Below, one piece after another: positions 26,471 through 36,044 of a stretch of 64,000 nt of DNA (the stretch's first letter is position 1; each line of letters opens with the position of its first letter). The translations under genes were made by a program, and so were the position numbers. The stretch is from Gemmatimonadota bacterium. GTDB lineage: Bacteria > Gemmatimonadota > Gemmatimonadetes > Longimicrobiales > Gaopeijiaceae. The notes under the pieces were generated by a model. The model was not told the DNA's origin, did no database searches, and worked only from the letters and a program-made list of their open reading frames with translations. The DNA lies in the NCBI GenBank assembly GCA_030428885.1, contig JAUIEJ010000002.1:126501-190500 (forward strand), written 5' to 3'.

Positions 26471-27582
26471 CCCCCCTCGAGGCCTTCTATGGGGGCCGCC
26501 GGGTGCTGGTGACGGGCCACACCGGATTCAAGGGCGGCTGGTTGAGCACCTGGCTCGCCCGCATGGGCGCCGAGGTCACGGGCTTCGCACTGCCTCCCGA
26601 AGACGGCCCGTCGTACTTCCGCGACGCCCGGGTGGACGCCGACGTGGACTCCCATCTGGGCGACCTCCGGGACCGGGACGCCGTGGACGCCGTGGTGGCG
26701 GCCGCGCGACCCGAGGTGGTGTTCCATCTCGCGGCCCGCTCCCTGGTGCGACCCTCGTACCGGGATCCGGTGGACACCTGGTCCACGAACATCCTGGGCA
26801 CGGCCCACCTCCTGGAGGCCCTGCGACGGGCCCCCGACCTGCGGGCCGTGGTGGCGGTGACCAGCGACAAGTGCTACGAGAACCGGGAATGGGCCTACGC
26901 CTACCGGGAGAACGACCCGCTGGGAGGCCACGACCCGTACAGCGCCAGCAAAGGGGCTCAGGAGATCCTGGTGGCCTCGTGGCGCCGCTCGTTCTTCGAG
27001 GCGCCGGAGAGGCCCGCGGTGGGCGTCGCCACGGCCCGGGCGGGAAACGTCATCGGCGGGGGCGACTGGGCCGAAGACCGGCTCATTCCCGACGTGGTGC
27101 GGGCGCTGTCGGCCGGGGAGCCCGTGCCCGTCCGGAGTCCCGAGGCGGTGCGGCCGTGGCAGCACGTCCTGGAGCCCCTCTCGGCCTACCTGTGGCTCGG
27201 TCTGCGCCTCCACGACGCGCCCCGGGCGTTCGCCGGCCCCTGGAATTTCGGGCCCGACACCGGCGGCACCGCCACGGTGCGCCGGGTGGTGGATCGGGCG
27301 GTGGAGGCGTGGGGCCAGGGCCGTTGGGACGACGTCTCGGCCGGCGAAGCGGCGGCGCCCCACGAAGCGAAGCTCCTGCGGTTGGATTGCACCCGGGCCG
27401 CCACTCTCCTGGGCTGGCGACCGGCCCTGGACCTCGAGGGCGCCGTGGACGCCACCATGGCGTGGTACCGGGCCCGCGCCGGCGCCGAGGGCACCTTCGA
27501 CGCCCGGGGGTTCACCCACGGGCAGTTGGACGCCTACCAGGCCGCCGCGGCCGGGGCCGGCCTAGGGTGGGCTTCCTCCTGA
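26467..27582 (+). CDS. rfbG: CDP-glucose 4,6-dehydratase
   Basis: 371 residues from GTG 26467. NAD binding by VTGHTGFKGGWLSTWLA; catalytic TSDKCYENREW...YRENDPLGGHDPYSASKG holds the family's YSASK. Further marks are GNVIGGGDWAEDRLIPD and RPWQHVLEPLSAYL. Product is CDP-4-keto-6-deoxyglucose. No rfbH (3-dehydrase) follows, so the branch goes to a 6-deoxy sugar rather than a 3,6-dideoxy sugar. Its end overlaps the next convergent gene by 21 bases. Confidence 0.95.
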   Translation: MTPLEAFYGGRRVLVTGHTGFKGGWLSTWLARMGAEVTGFALPPEDGPSYFRDARVDADVDSHLGDLRDRDAVDAVVAAARPEVVFHLAARSLVRPSYRDPVDTWSTNILGTAHLLEALRRAPDLRAVVAVTSDKCYENREWAYAYRENDPLGGHDPYSASKGAQEILVASWRRSFFEAPERPAVGVATARAGNVIGGGDWAEDRLIPDVVRALSAGEPVPVRSPEAVRPWQHVLEPLSAYLWLGLRLHDAPRAFAGPWNFGPDTGGTATVRRVVDRAVEAWGQGRWDDVSAGEAAAPHEAKLLRLDCTRAATLLGWRPALDLEGAVDATMAWYRARAGAEGTFDARGFTHGQLDAYQAAAAGAGLGWASS

Positions 27583-29733
27583 CGCCGGCGTGGGGGCCGG
27601 CAGCAGCCGGGTCCGATCCGTCACCGGGCCCTGCACCACCTCGAATCCGCCGCCGGTGACGGTGGGCCCGTCCACCACCCAGACCGGCCGGTCGGGGTAT
27701 GCCTCCAGGACCGCCGCTCTCACCTCGGCGCTCCGGTCCCAGGCGTAGATGGGCCCGGCCCCCCGGAGGTCCAGGGGGTTGTAGATGGCCGCCGACGCGT
27801 AGTCCGGGTGGCGGTCGCCCCGCACCAGGACCAGGGCATCGCCGAACCCCCGTTCCTCGGCCAGCACCCGGACGTCGGGGCGCATGTTGCGGTAGTGGTG
27901 GTACTTGTCCACGGCGCGCCACGGCACGAACACGAGCACGGCCCCGGCCACCAGCACCGCCGCCGCCGTCCAGCTCCGGGGTCCCCCCATCTCGTCCCCC
28001 GCCACCTCCTGGAGCCCCCGGGCCGCCAGCGCCAGGCAGGGCAGGAGAATCAGGTACCAGTACCGGGCGCCGAAGTCCGGGCCCCCGCTGAACCAGTAGA
28101 AGGCGTGGGCGCCCACCACGAGCGCCACGGGCCACAGCATCATCCAGTCGCCCCGGCGCATCCGGCCGCCGAAGAGGAGCAGGGCCAGGATCAGGATCGA
28201 TCCCACGGACCACCCCAGCAGCTCCACGTTCACCTGGTAGAGATTGAGGTTTCCGTTCACCAGCACGTCGATGGCGCCATGGCCCGGGAAGGGATCCAGC
28301 CCGGGCCAGCCCAGCCCCTTCTCCGGTCCGAAACCCATGGCGTTGGTCCCCACCCCGTACACCCGATCGGTGTAGTCCATGATGGGGAAATGGGTCGCCC
28401 GCCCGGTGAAGTGCCGGTTGTAGGGGAACACCACGGCCGTCCCCACGAAGCTCCCCACGGCCAGCACCCCCGTCCGGACCACCCGACGGCCCAGGGGCAC
28501 CCCTCCCGACATCAACACCCAGGGGCCCAGAGTGCCCGCCACGATGAGTCCCTCCAGGGGCCGGATCAGGGCCACCACGCCGATGGCCAGTCCGCCCGGC
28601 ACCAGCCAGGCCTCGTGCCCTCCCCGCACGACCGTGCCCGCGGCCCACGCCGCGGTGAGGGCCGCGGCGAAGGTGAGGGTGTGGGTCATGTAGTTCATGC
28701 ACATGAACAGGAACCATGGGGAGGTGGCCAGGAGCACCGTGGCCGTGCGGGCCACCCGCCGGTCGCCGTAGACGGCCTCCACGACCCGGGGGGTGAGGAG
28801 GACGCAGAGCCCTCCCAGGACCGGGTTCACGAGCCAGGGCGCGCCCAGGGCCACCCCCACCGCCAGCGCCGCGGGCCATCCTGGCGGCACGGGGCTGAAC
28901 CACCGGTCCGGATCCACGGTCATGAGATCGAGGTCGAAGCCCGCCAGGACCGGAGGCAGGGGAAGCTCCAGGAGGCCCTGGGCGAAGTACCGGGCATGGA
29001 GCAGGTAGACCACCTCGTCGGGAACGTGCACGTGACGCTGGTAGGCGAACCACGCCAGGACGGCCGAGACCCCCACGGTCCAGGCGGCCAGCAGCCACGG
29101 AAGTCGGTCCCGGGGCCCCTCGTCGGACGGAGTCCAGGGCGCTCCCGGGGAGCGCGCCGCCGCCATCAACACCGTGGCCGCCTGGAGGGCCTGGATCCCG
29201 GTGGCCAGGACGAGCTCGGTGCCGTAGGCCGCGAGCTCCCGCGACAGGGTCGCCGAGGTGATGCCGAACGCCCCGAGAACCGCCAGGGACCCCAGGGCCC
29301 CCAGGCGGGCCCGGGCCACCCGGAGGGCACCCGCCACCACGCCTCGGGCCCGCCCGGCCAGGAGGAGCCCCTGGAGGACCAACACGGCCACCGCCAAGCT
29401 CCGCACGCCCGCCACCAGCTCCGCCCCCTGCCAGAGATGCTGGTAGCGCACCATGGGCCCGGCGTCCACGAGGCTCAGTGCGGCCCCCTGCCCCAGGAGC
29501 GCCAGGGCCATCCACCCCCCGGCGTCCCGCCAGCCCGGGCGGCGCGTCACCGCCAGGGCCAACGCCGCCGCCGCGGCTCCCAGGGGGAGGGCCACGTCCC
29601 CGGTGAGGAACCCCTCGGGGTCCCGGAAGACGGGGAGAGACAGCCCCGCGGTCAAGGCGAGGAGCGCCCCCACGAGGGGGGGCACCGAGGCCCCGGTGAG
29701 TCTCCGGGATCCGGCGGTGGCGGTCGATGCCAT
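27562..29733 (-). CDS. large polytopic membrane protein, GT39/PMT-like
   Basis: 723 residues from ATG 29733 with about 15 hydrophobic segments. The central part carries HVHVPDEVVYLLHARYFAQG (an exterior acidic loop after the first GT helix, as in GT-C enzymes), PDRWFSPVPPGWPAAL, and SPWFLFMCMNYMTHTLT. The C-terminal soluble part is exterior. This fits GT-C glycosyltransferases that use polyprenyl-phosphate sugars; the family is not certain. It diverges from the next polytopic gene and may work on the same glycan. Confidence 0.75.
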   Translation of the reverse strand: MASTATAGSRRLTGASVPPLVGALLALTAGLSLPVFRDPEGFLTGDVALPLGAAAAALALAVTRRPGWRDAGGWMALALLGQGAALSLVDAGPMVRYQHLWQGAELVAGVRSLAVAVLVLQGLLLAGRARGVVAGALRVARARLGALGSLAVLGAFGITSATLSRELAAYGTELVLATGIQALQAATVLMAAARSPGAPWTPSDEGPRDRLPWLLAAWTVGVSAVLAWFAYQRHVHVPDEVVYLLHARYFAQGLLELPLPPVLAGFDLDLMTVDPDRWFSPVPPGWPAALAVGVALGAPWLVNPVLGGLCVLLTPRVVEAVYGDRRVARTATVLLATSPWFLFMCMNYMTHTLTFAAALTAAWAAGTVVRGGHEAWLVPGGLAIGVVALIRPLEGLIVAGTLGPWVLMSGGVPLGRRVVRTGVLAVGSFVGTAVVFPYNRHFTGRATHFPIMDYTDRVYGVGTNAMGFGPEKGLGWPGLDPFPGHGAIDVLVNGNLNLYQVNVELLGWSVGSILILALLLFGGRMRRGDWMMLWPVALVVGAHAFYWFSGGPDFGARYWYLILLPCLALAARGLQEVAGDEMGGPRSWTAAAVLVAGAVLVFVPWRAVDKYHHYRNMRPDVRVLAEERGFGDALVLVRGDRHPDYASAAIYNPLDLRGAGPIYAWDRSAEVRAAVLEAYPDRPVWVVDGPTVTGGGFEVVQGPVTDRTRLLPAPTPASGGSPP

Positions 29734-30061
29734 GGACGAAGGGCGAGAGGTGGAGGGAGGAGGGTCCAATCGGGCCGGCCGCGGCAGGGAGAGCAAGACC
29801 CGGGCCTCGGGGCGTCGGCGGCCCCCCGCACCTTGCTCCCCGGACCGCGGAGGGTCAACATGCCCCGGCCGGAGCCGACGTTCGACCAAGGCCCGGTGGC
29901 CGTCCGCCTCCCCGGGAGTGTGGCGTCGCCGCCACGATCGTTGCGTCCGCTCCCTGCTTCGACGCCCGGAATCGGGCGCCTGGACCGGGTCCGCTTCTTG
30001 CTCGCCTGCACCCCGTTCCCTGGACCGTTCCTCCGTGCCCGGCACCGGGCGAGGTGAGACC
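29734..30061. other. divergent intergenic region with no visible gene
   Basis: About 330 bases separating two large membrane protein genes on opposite strands. No convincing small gene, RNA or repeat was seen. It presumably carries both promoters, but no clear -35/-10 pair stands out. Confidence 0.4.
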
Positions 30062-31594
30062 ATGACCCGAGGTCGACCCACCGATCCCCGCGGCGTGGCG
30101 TGGCGGCTCTTCCTGACCCTGCAGGTCGTCTACTGCACCCACTTCGCCACCGACTTCGTCCGGGAGCACTTCCTCGTCCTCAGCCTCGTGGACGACGGGA
30201 CGGTCCAGCTCGACCCCTACTACGGCATCCACCCCGACATTTTCCTGGCGGCCGACGGTCACGCCTACCACAACGCCAATCCCGGCGTGTCGTACCTGGC
30301 CGCCGTGCCCTACGCCGTCCTCCGACCCGCCGTGGACGCCGTGGTGAATCGGGTCCTGGCGGGGAGGGCGGGCGAGGACGAGGTCGCCTACGACGACCCC
30401 CGGGAGTCTCGCCGGGAGTTCTTCCGCATGGCCCGGGAGAACGGCTGGGACATCCGCTTCGGCCTGGTGGGTCTCATCACCGTGGTGTTCTTCATGGCGC
30501 CCCTCACGGCGTGGAGCGCCACGGTGCTGTACCGCACCCTCCTCCGGGCCGGCCTGCCCCCGGGCCAGACCCTGGCGGCGAGCCTCCTCTACGGCCTGGG
30601 CACCCCGGTCTTCTTCCGCACCGGCTACCTGAACCAGAACCTCGCCGTGGCGGTCTTCACGCTGGTGGCCTTCTGCCTGCTGTGGGACCCGGGAGACCGG
30701 AGCCCCCACCCCCCGCGAGCGCGTCTGCTCCTGGCGGGCCTCCTGGGCGGGCTCGGCGTGTTCTGCGACTACAGCGGCGTGATTCCCCTGGGACTCCTGG
30801 GGCTCTACGCCCTCTGGCGCCGCTGGGACGACGGAGGGCCCGCCGATCTGGTGAGGAGCGGCGCGTGGTACACCGCCGGGGCCGTCCCCCCGATCCTGGC
30901 TCTCTGGGCCTACCAGTGGACCGCCTTCGGACACTTCCTCTATCCGGCCCAGCACCACATGCCCGCCGAGACCCGGTGGAGCGACCTGGGCTACCAGGGG
31001 TTCTCGGCGCCGTCGTGGGAACTGGCGTCCCTCAACCTCTTCGACCCACGATTCGGGCTCTTCATCACGGCCCCGCTCCTCCTCCTGGGCTTCGCCGCGC
31101 TGGTCTGGCGGCGATCCGACCCCCTCCTGCCCCGACGGGAGCGCTGGTTCGCCCTGGGGTTCTTCGTCTGCCTCACCGTTTTCTTCGCCTCGGTGCAGTA
31201 CACGCGCCTCCAGTACAACACCGGCGTGCGCTACATGCTGCCCGCGGTCCCCTTCCTCTTCCTCCTCACCCTCGTGGTGCTCCGGGGACTCCCCCGCGGC
31301 CTCGCCTGGCTCCTGGGCCTGGGCTCCATCGGCTTCGGATGGGTGCAGGCCATGGCCCGGGTCCAGGAACAGGAACCCTCCATCGTGGCCGCCTCAGTCC
31401 GGGTCCTCTTCGGTGGACTGCAGCTTCCCGCCCTGGAGACGCTGGAACGCATGGGAGGCGCCTACCTTCCCGGGGGGTCGGCGGGCATCGCGGCCCTCCC
31501 CGCCCTCCTGATCATGGCCGTCCTGGTGGGGTTCATCTGGACCGTGCGACGGCCGTGGGTGCCCCTGGCCGACGACGACCCCGGGGCGTCCTAG
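30062..31594 (+). CDS. polytopic membrane protein, probable GT-C glycosyltransferase
   Basis: 510 residues from ATG 30062, with about 10-12 hydrophobic segments. An acidic first exterior loop (VDDGTVQLDPYYGIHPDIF, then DGHAYHNANPGVSYLAAVPYAV) resembles membrane glycosyltransferases. The middle has YNLGTPVFF-like GLGTPVFFRTGYLNQNLA and YLNQNL, and LYPAQHHMP. No known gene name fits. It is convergent with the polysaccharide deacetylase (stop overlap). Confidence 0.7.
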   Translation: MTRGRPTDPRGVAWRLFLTLQVVYCTHFATDFVREHFLVLSLVDDGTVQLDPYYGIHPDIFLAADGHAYHNANPGVSYLAAVPYAVLRPAVDAVVNRVLAGRAGEDEVAYDDPRESRREFFRMARENGWDIRFGLVGLITVVFFMAPLTAWSATVLYRTLLRAGLPPGQTLAASLLYGLGTPVFFRTGYLNQNLAVAVFTLVAFCLLWDPGDRSPHPPRARLLLAGLLGGLGVFCDYSGVIPLGLLGLYALWRRWDDGGPADLVRSGAWYTAGAVPPILALWAYQWTAFGHFLYPAQHHMPAETRWSDLGYQGFSAPSWELASLNLFDPRFGLFITAPLLLLGFAALVWRRSDPLLPRRERWFALGFFVCLTVFFASVQYTRLQYNTGVRYMLPAVPFLFLLTLVVLRGLPRGLAWLLGLGSIGFGWVQAMARVQEQEPSIVAASVRVLFGGLQLPALETLERMGGAYLPGGSAGIAALPALLIMAVLVGFIWTVRRPWVPLADDDPGAS

Positions 31595-32325
31595 CCCGAG
31601 AGCACCCGGCGGATCGCGCGCAGGCCGCGCCGGAGGGCGAGGTAGCGGTGGAATCCCCCGCGCCCCCACGCCTCCAGGCGTCCCGGGGCTCGGAAGTAGT
31701 ACATGTCCAGCCTGGGAATGCGGTGGGGATCCTCCGTCGAGCCCAGGACCCGGAGCTCGGTGGTGACCGCCCGATCGAACACCCGGGCCGCCGCGGCCGC
31801 CGTGGCGTCGTCCACGGCGCCGAAGGGATACGCGAAGGCCCGGGGGCGGTGCCCGGTCCGGGCCCGGAGGGCGTGGGCCGACCCCTCCAGTTCGTCGGTC
31901 AGGGCCGCGGGATCCAGCCCCGGAAGGTGGGGGTGGGTGCGGGTGTGGGCGCCGAGTTCGATGCCGGCCTCGGCGGCCCGTCCCAACGCCTCCCAGTCCA
32001 TGAGGGGAAGCACCGGAATGCCCGGCGTGCGCACGCCGCCCCACGCGTTGTCCCTCCCCACGTGGTCGGTGACCACGAAGAGCGTGGCGGGCAGTCCCGC
32101 CTCGGTCAGGGCCGGCAGCGCCACCTCCGCGAAGTTCTCGAAGGCGTCGTCGAAGGTGAGGGCCAGGGCGTCGTCGCCGGCGGGATCGGCCACCAGGTCC
32201 CGGAGCGGGACCACCGGGGGGCCGGCCTCCCCCAGCCATTCCACGTGCCGCCGGAACGCCTCGGGCGCCACCGAGACGGGAGACCCCGAGGGGTCGAGGG
32301 AATGGTAGGTCAGGACCGCCCGCAT
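31591..32325 (-). CDS. polysaccharide deacetylase (NodB homology)
   Basis: 244 residues from ATG 32325. The NodB motifs are visible: TFDDAFENF (motif 1, catalytic and metal Asp pair), a H-x3-H type motif in GAHTRTHPHLPG, and FAYPFGAVDD (motif 3). The opening AVLTYHSLDPSG is typical of soluble bacterial members. It removes acetyl groups from N-acetylated sugars of a glycan. It lies 10 bases after the SDR stop on the same strand, at the end of the minus-strand glycan run. Confidence 0.9.
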   Translation of the reverse strand: MRAVLTYHSLDPSGSPVSVAPEAFRRHVEWLGEAGPPVVPLRDLVADPAGDDALALTFDDAFENFAEVALPALTEAGLPATLFVVTDHVGRDNAWGGVRTPGIPVLPLMDWEALGRAAEAGIELGAHTRTHPHLPGLDPAALTDELEGSAHALRARTGHRPRAFAYPFGAVDDATAAAAARVFDRAVTTELRVLGSTEDPHRIPRLDMYYFRAPGRLEAWGRGGFHRYLALRRGLRAIRRVLSG

Positions 32326-32335
32326 GGCTCGTGGG

Positions 32336-33310
32336 TCAGGCCCGGGCCAACCGGGCTCGTTCGTGCTCCAGGACGTCGGCGATGGTGGTCTCCAGGGGCG
32401 TCCGGGGCCGGAAGCCCACGGTGGCCTCGAGCTTGTCCGCCGAGGGCACCCGGCGCAGCATGTCCTCGAAGCCCTCGGCGTAGGCCTCGTCGTAGGGGAT
32501 CGTCACGATCTCCGACGAACTCCCCGCCGCCGCCTTGACCCGCTCCGCCAGCCGGCGGATGGTCACCTCTTCGTCGGTCCCGATGTTGAACACCTGCCCC
32601 ACGGCCTCGGGCGTCTGGATCAGCCGGATCAAGGCCTCCACCGTGTCCTGGACGTGGCCGAAGCATCGGCTCTGCTCTCCCGAGCCGAAGACCGTGATGG
32701 GATCACCGGCCAGCGCCTGGCGGGCGAAGGTGGGAAGCACCATGCCGTACCGCCCCGTCTGGCCCGGGCCCACCGTGTTGAAGAACCGGCAGATCACCAC
32801 CGGCACACCCTTCTCCCGGTAGTAGGCGAGGCCCAGCCACTCGTCCAGGGCCTTGGAACAGGCGTAGGCCCACCGACTGTGGCTGGTGGGTCCCATGGTG
32901 AGGTCGTCGGTCTCCCGGAACGGCACCGCCTTGCTCTTGCCGTAGACTTCCGACGTGGAGGCGATGACGACCAGCTTCTGTTTCTTGGCCGCCGCGCCCA
33001 GCACCACCTCGGTGCCCCGGACGTTGGTCTCGATGGTGTGGACGGGCTTCTCGACGATGAGGCGAACCCCCACGGCGGCGGCCAGGTGCACCGTGGTGTC
33101 GCACCGGTCCACGAGTTCGGTCACCAGCGGCACGTCGGTGACGCATCCGATGCGGTAGTCGAACCCCTCCCGCCCCTGGAGCGCCTCCAGGTTCTGCATG
33201 GATCCCGTGGACAGATCGTCCAGGACCAGGACGTCGTGACCCTGGTCCAGGAGGGCCTTCGACAGATGGGATCCGATGAATCCGGCGCCGCCGGTGATGA
33301 ACACCTTCAT
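32336..33310 (-). CDS. NAD-dependent nucleotide-sugar epimerase/dehydratase
   Basis: 324 residues from ATG 33310. It has GGAGFIGSHLSKALL, VHLAAAVGV, TSEVYGKSKAVPF and catalytic YACSKALDEW, plus the GSGEQSRCFGHVQDTVEALI region. The pattern is nearest UDP-glucuronate decarboxylase-like and GalE-like sugar dehydratases, but the exact substrate cannot be set. Its start overlaps the GT4 stop (ATGA). Confidence 0.88.
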   Translation of the reverse strand: MKVFITGGAGFIGSHLSKALLDQGHDVLVLDDLSTGSMQNLEALQGREGFDYRIGCVTDVPLVTELVDRCDTTVHLAAAVGVRLIVEKPVHTIETNVRGTEVVLGAAAKKQKLVVIASTSEVYGKSKAVPFRETDDLTMGPTSHSRWAYACSKALDEWLGLAYYREKGVPVVICRFFNTVGPGQTGRYGMVLPTFARQALAGDPITVFGSGEQSRCFGHVQDTVEALIRLIQTPEAVGQVFNIGTDEEVTIRRLAERVKAAAGSSSEIVTIPYDEAYAEGFEDMLRRVPSADKLEATVGFRPRTPLETTIADVLEHERARLARA

Positions 33311-34590
33311 GGGTGTGTCTCCCTGTGGGCCGCGGCGAGGCGGGCAACGTCGGTTCGTCCCCGGTCCTCGGCGGCCCTCTCCACGATTTCGAGGTAGCGC
33401 GGAATCACCGCGCGTTCGGTCCACCGTTCCCGAAACGCCCGGTATCCGTTCCGGGCCAGACGGTCCCGATGGGTCGGATCGCTCTGGATCCGCTCCATGG
33501 CCGCCAACAACTCCTCGTCGGTCTCGAACAGCTCGCCGGCCTCGGCGGCCTCCACGATCTCGGGAAAGGGACCGAGGCGGCGGGCGATGACGGGCGTGCC
33601 CCGGCTGAACGCCTCGATGAGGATGATCCCGAAGGTCTCGAAACACACCGAGGGGACGATCAGGGCCCGGGCATGGCGGTAGTATCGACGCAACACCTCG
33701 AACGGTACACGTCCGACGAATTCGACCCGGGGAGAGTCTCCCGCCAACGCCCGCAGGGCGGCCCCGTGTTCGCCGTCTCCCGCCACCACGAGATCGGCGT
33801 CGGGGAACCGCTCGAAGAGAGGGATCACGTCGTCCAGTCCCTTGATCTTCTCCAGACGTCCCACGAAGAGGAAATACGGGCGTTCCCGGGGCGGGCCCTC
33901 GTCGGGCTCGGTGAACGGGTCTTCGTCTTCGGGAGGGTCGGGCAGGAAGTAGGGGAGCACCTCCATGGGGTGTTCGAACCCGAACTCGTGGTGCTTGTCC
34001 CGGCTGAACCGGCTCATGGCGATGAACCGGTCCACGTGGCGGAGGCGTCGGCCCATGAATCCGGTGGCGCGGTAGAGCTGGGGCGGTCGCCGGTGGGCCA
34101 GGGCGCAACGCACGCATTCCCGCCCCGTGCAACGCTCCCGCCCGTGCCGCCACAGGACATGCATGGGGCACACCAGCCAGTGGTCGTGCGCCATGTACAG
34201 CCGGACCGCGTCGCCCCCGTACGACAGGATTCCGGGCCCGCCCACCAGGGTGACGTTGTGGAAGTTCACCACATCGAAGTCGCCCTCGGCCAGGAGCTTC
34301 CGGATCCGGCCTCCGTTGACCACGGGCCGACCCGTCTGCTGGGTGAGAAGGGTCGAGAGGGGGGCCATCCCCGTGCGGAGTCGCACCACCTCCAGGCCGT
34401 CGGGCTCGGGAGTGGGCGCGGGGTCCTTTCCCGACGAGAGGAGGGTGTAGGCGTCCACGTCGTGGATCACCGTGACGTGGTGCCCCCGGCGCACCAGCCC
34501 CCGGGCGAGGCGCTGGATACCGATCCCGTCGCCGCCGAAGTTGTGCGGCGGATAGAACGTGGTGACGAAGGCGAAACGCAACGGTCTCAC
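33307..34590 (-). CDS. family 4 glycosyltransferase
   Basis: 427 residues from GTG 34590 with GAGGTG upstream. GT-B fold: N-terminal TTFYPPHNFGGDGIGIQRLARGL, then FHNVTLVGG. The nucleotide-sugar half has YFLFVGRLEKIKGLDDVIPLF, VVAGDGEHG, VPSVCFETFGIILIEAF (E-x7-E site) and GTPVIARRLG. A cysteine cluster in the middle (CPMHVLW..CTGRECVRCAL) is common in a subset of these GT4 enzymes. It likely extends the surface glycan. Confidence 0.9.
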   Translation of the reverse strand: MRPLRFAFVTTFYPPHNFGGDGIGIQRLARGLVRRGHHVTVIHDVDAYTLLSSGKDPAPTPEPDGLEVVRLRTGMAPLSTLLTQQTGRPVVNGGRIRKLLAEGDFDVVNFHNVTLVGGPGILSYGGDAVRLYMAHDHWLVCPMHVLWRHGRERCTGRECVRCALAHRRPPQLYRATGFMGRRLRHVDRFIAMSRFSRDKHHEFGFEHPMEVLPYFLPDPPEDEDPFTEPDEGPPRERPYFLFVGRLEKIKGLDDVIPLFERFPDADLVVAGDGEHGAALRALAGDSPRVEFVGRVPFEVLRRYYRHARALIVPSVCFETFGIILIEAFSRGTPVIARRLGPFPEIVEAAEAGELFETDEELLAAMERIQSDPTHRDRLARNGYRAFRERWTERAVIPRYLEIVERAAEDRGRTDVARLAAAHRETHP

Positions 34591-34646
34591 GGCGCACCTC
34601 GGTCGACCCGGACCCGGGGGGGCGAAGAACGGGAGAAGGGCATGGC

Positions 34647-36044
34647 TCAGACCGTCAGCGCGGGAGAGGGACGCCAGCGCACGCCCCCCAGGAGGGTGAG
34701 GGCACCGGCGAACACGGCGGCCCCGGCCAACGTGGGGAGTACGACTCCACCCAGGGGCAGCCAGAGGAGTGCCGCGGCCATGGCCGCCGATGCCACCGTC
34801 GCTTTCATGAGGCGGCCCGGGGTCACGAAACGCAAGCCGTCCCGGGACGCCCGCCGGAGCATCCACAGGCAGATCAGGACCTCCGTGGCCACCGTGGCCG
34901 CTCCGGCGCCCAGGATCCCGTAGCGGGGAATCAGGACCAGGTTCAGGACGAAGTTCACCACCACCGCCGCCGCCATGATGCTGGTGAGCACCCCGCCCCG
35001 GGCCCGCGCCACCAGACCGTACCAGGCGAGATTCCGGATCACCATGACGGGGATGGACACGGCCAGGAGCTGGAGAATCGCCACCGAGGGCTCGTACCCC
35101 TCTCCGAATCCCAGCCCGATGATCCCCTCGGCCAGGAGGAACGCGCCCACGGCCACGGGAAGGGCGACGGCCCAGGCCTGGGCGATGCCGGTGCGATACA
35201 GCGCCTCGTCGCCGTCGGCCCCCCTCCCCGCCCGGGAGAGGGCCGGAAGCAGACTCATGCCCCACGCCATGCCCAGGTTGGCCATGAAGCTCACCAGGGC
35301 GTAGGCCGCGGCGTACCACCCCACGTCGGCCCGATCCCGGAGGACTCGCAGGAATACCACGTCGGAGTTGTAGATCAGCAGTCCCAGGAGCACCTGCACC
35401 AGGAGCGGGAATCCCCGCCGGAACACGGGGAGCGCCCGCTCGGGGTCCCAGCGCACGCGGAAGCGATATCCCCGGCGGATCAGGACCCCCAGGAGCAGCG
35501 TCGACACCACCACTTCCCCCGCGAACTGGACCACCGGGACCACCCACAGATCCTCCATGCTCGACACGAAGGCCACGGTGGCCGCCAGCACGCCGAGTTC
35601 GGCCACGATGCGGGCCAGGCCCACGGGCCGGGCGTCTTCAAGGCCCATGTGGATCCACCGGGTGCTTCCGGCCACGGGGAGGAGCGTCAGGGTGAAGAGG
35701 GCCAGGACCGGCCCCTCCGGCGCCGGCAGGAAGAGCAGGCTCGCCAGGGCGGCCACCACCATGACGAGGGTGGCCAGGAGGAGGCGAAGGCTGAGGACCG
35801 CCGAGCCCAGCGCCTCCACGGCCTCGGGGTCGTCGGACACCTCCTTGGTGCCGGCGGTCTCGATGCCGAAATCGGCCACCTTGGCCAGATAGAGGTTCAC
35901 CCCCATGGCCAGGGCCAGCACGCCGTACCCGTCGGGAGTGACGATGCGGGCGAGGTAGATCGTGACCCCGAAGGCGATGAGGCGGGCCACGGCCTCGCCG
36001 GCGCCCAGGGCCAGGAAGTTGCGGGCGACTCGGCGCCCGGTCAT
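34647..36044 (-). CDS. oligosaccharide flippase (MATE/RfbX-like)
   Basis: 465 residues from ATG 36044 and about 12-14 hydrophobic segments. The start (NFLALGAGEAVARLIAFGVTIYLARIV) followed by GVLALAMGVNLYLAKVADFGIE is the typical Wzx-type opening of polysaccharide flippases. It would move a lipid-linked oligosaccharide across the membrane. It overlaps the methyltransferase stop (ATGA). No Wzy polymerase is evident in the run. Confidence 0.9.
   Translation of the reverse strand: MTGRRVARNFLALGAGEAVARLIAFGVTIYLARIVTPDGYGVLALAMGVNLYLAKVADFGIETAGTKEVSDDPEAVEALGSAVLSLRLLLATLVMVVAALASLLFLPAPEGPVLALFTLTLLPVAGSTRWIHMGLEDARPVGLARIVAELGVLAATVAFVSSMEDLWVVPVVQFAGEVVVSTLLLGVLIRRGYRFRVRWDPERALPVFRRGFPLLVQVLLGLLIYNSDVVFLRVLRDRADVGWYAAAYALVSFMANLGMAWGMSLLPALSRAGRGADGDEALYRTGIAQAWAVALPVAVGAFLLAEGIIGLGFGEGYEPSVAILQLLAVSIPVMVIRNLAWYGLVARARGGVLTSIMAAAVVVNFVLNLVLIPRYGILGAGAATVATEVLICLWMLRRASRDGLRFVTPGRLMKATVASAAMAAALLWLPLGGVVLPTLAGAAVFAGALTLLGGVRWRPSPALTV

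Noticed and set aside
27808-30057. Very long open frame on the plus strand opposite the 723-residue membrane protein
   Set aside because: Rich in His, Gln, Gly and Pro with no fold, and fully antisense to a gene with clear membrane helices: the typical mirror frame of GC-rich DNA.
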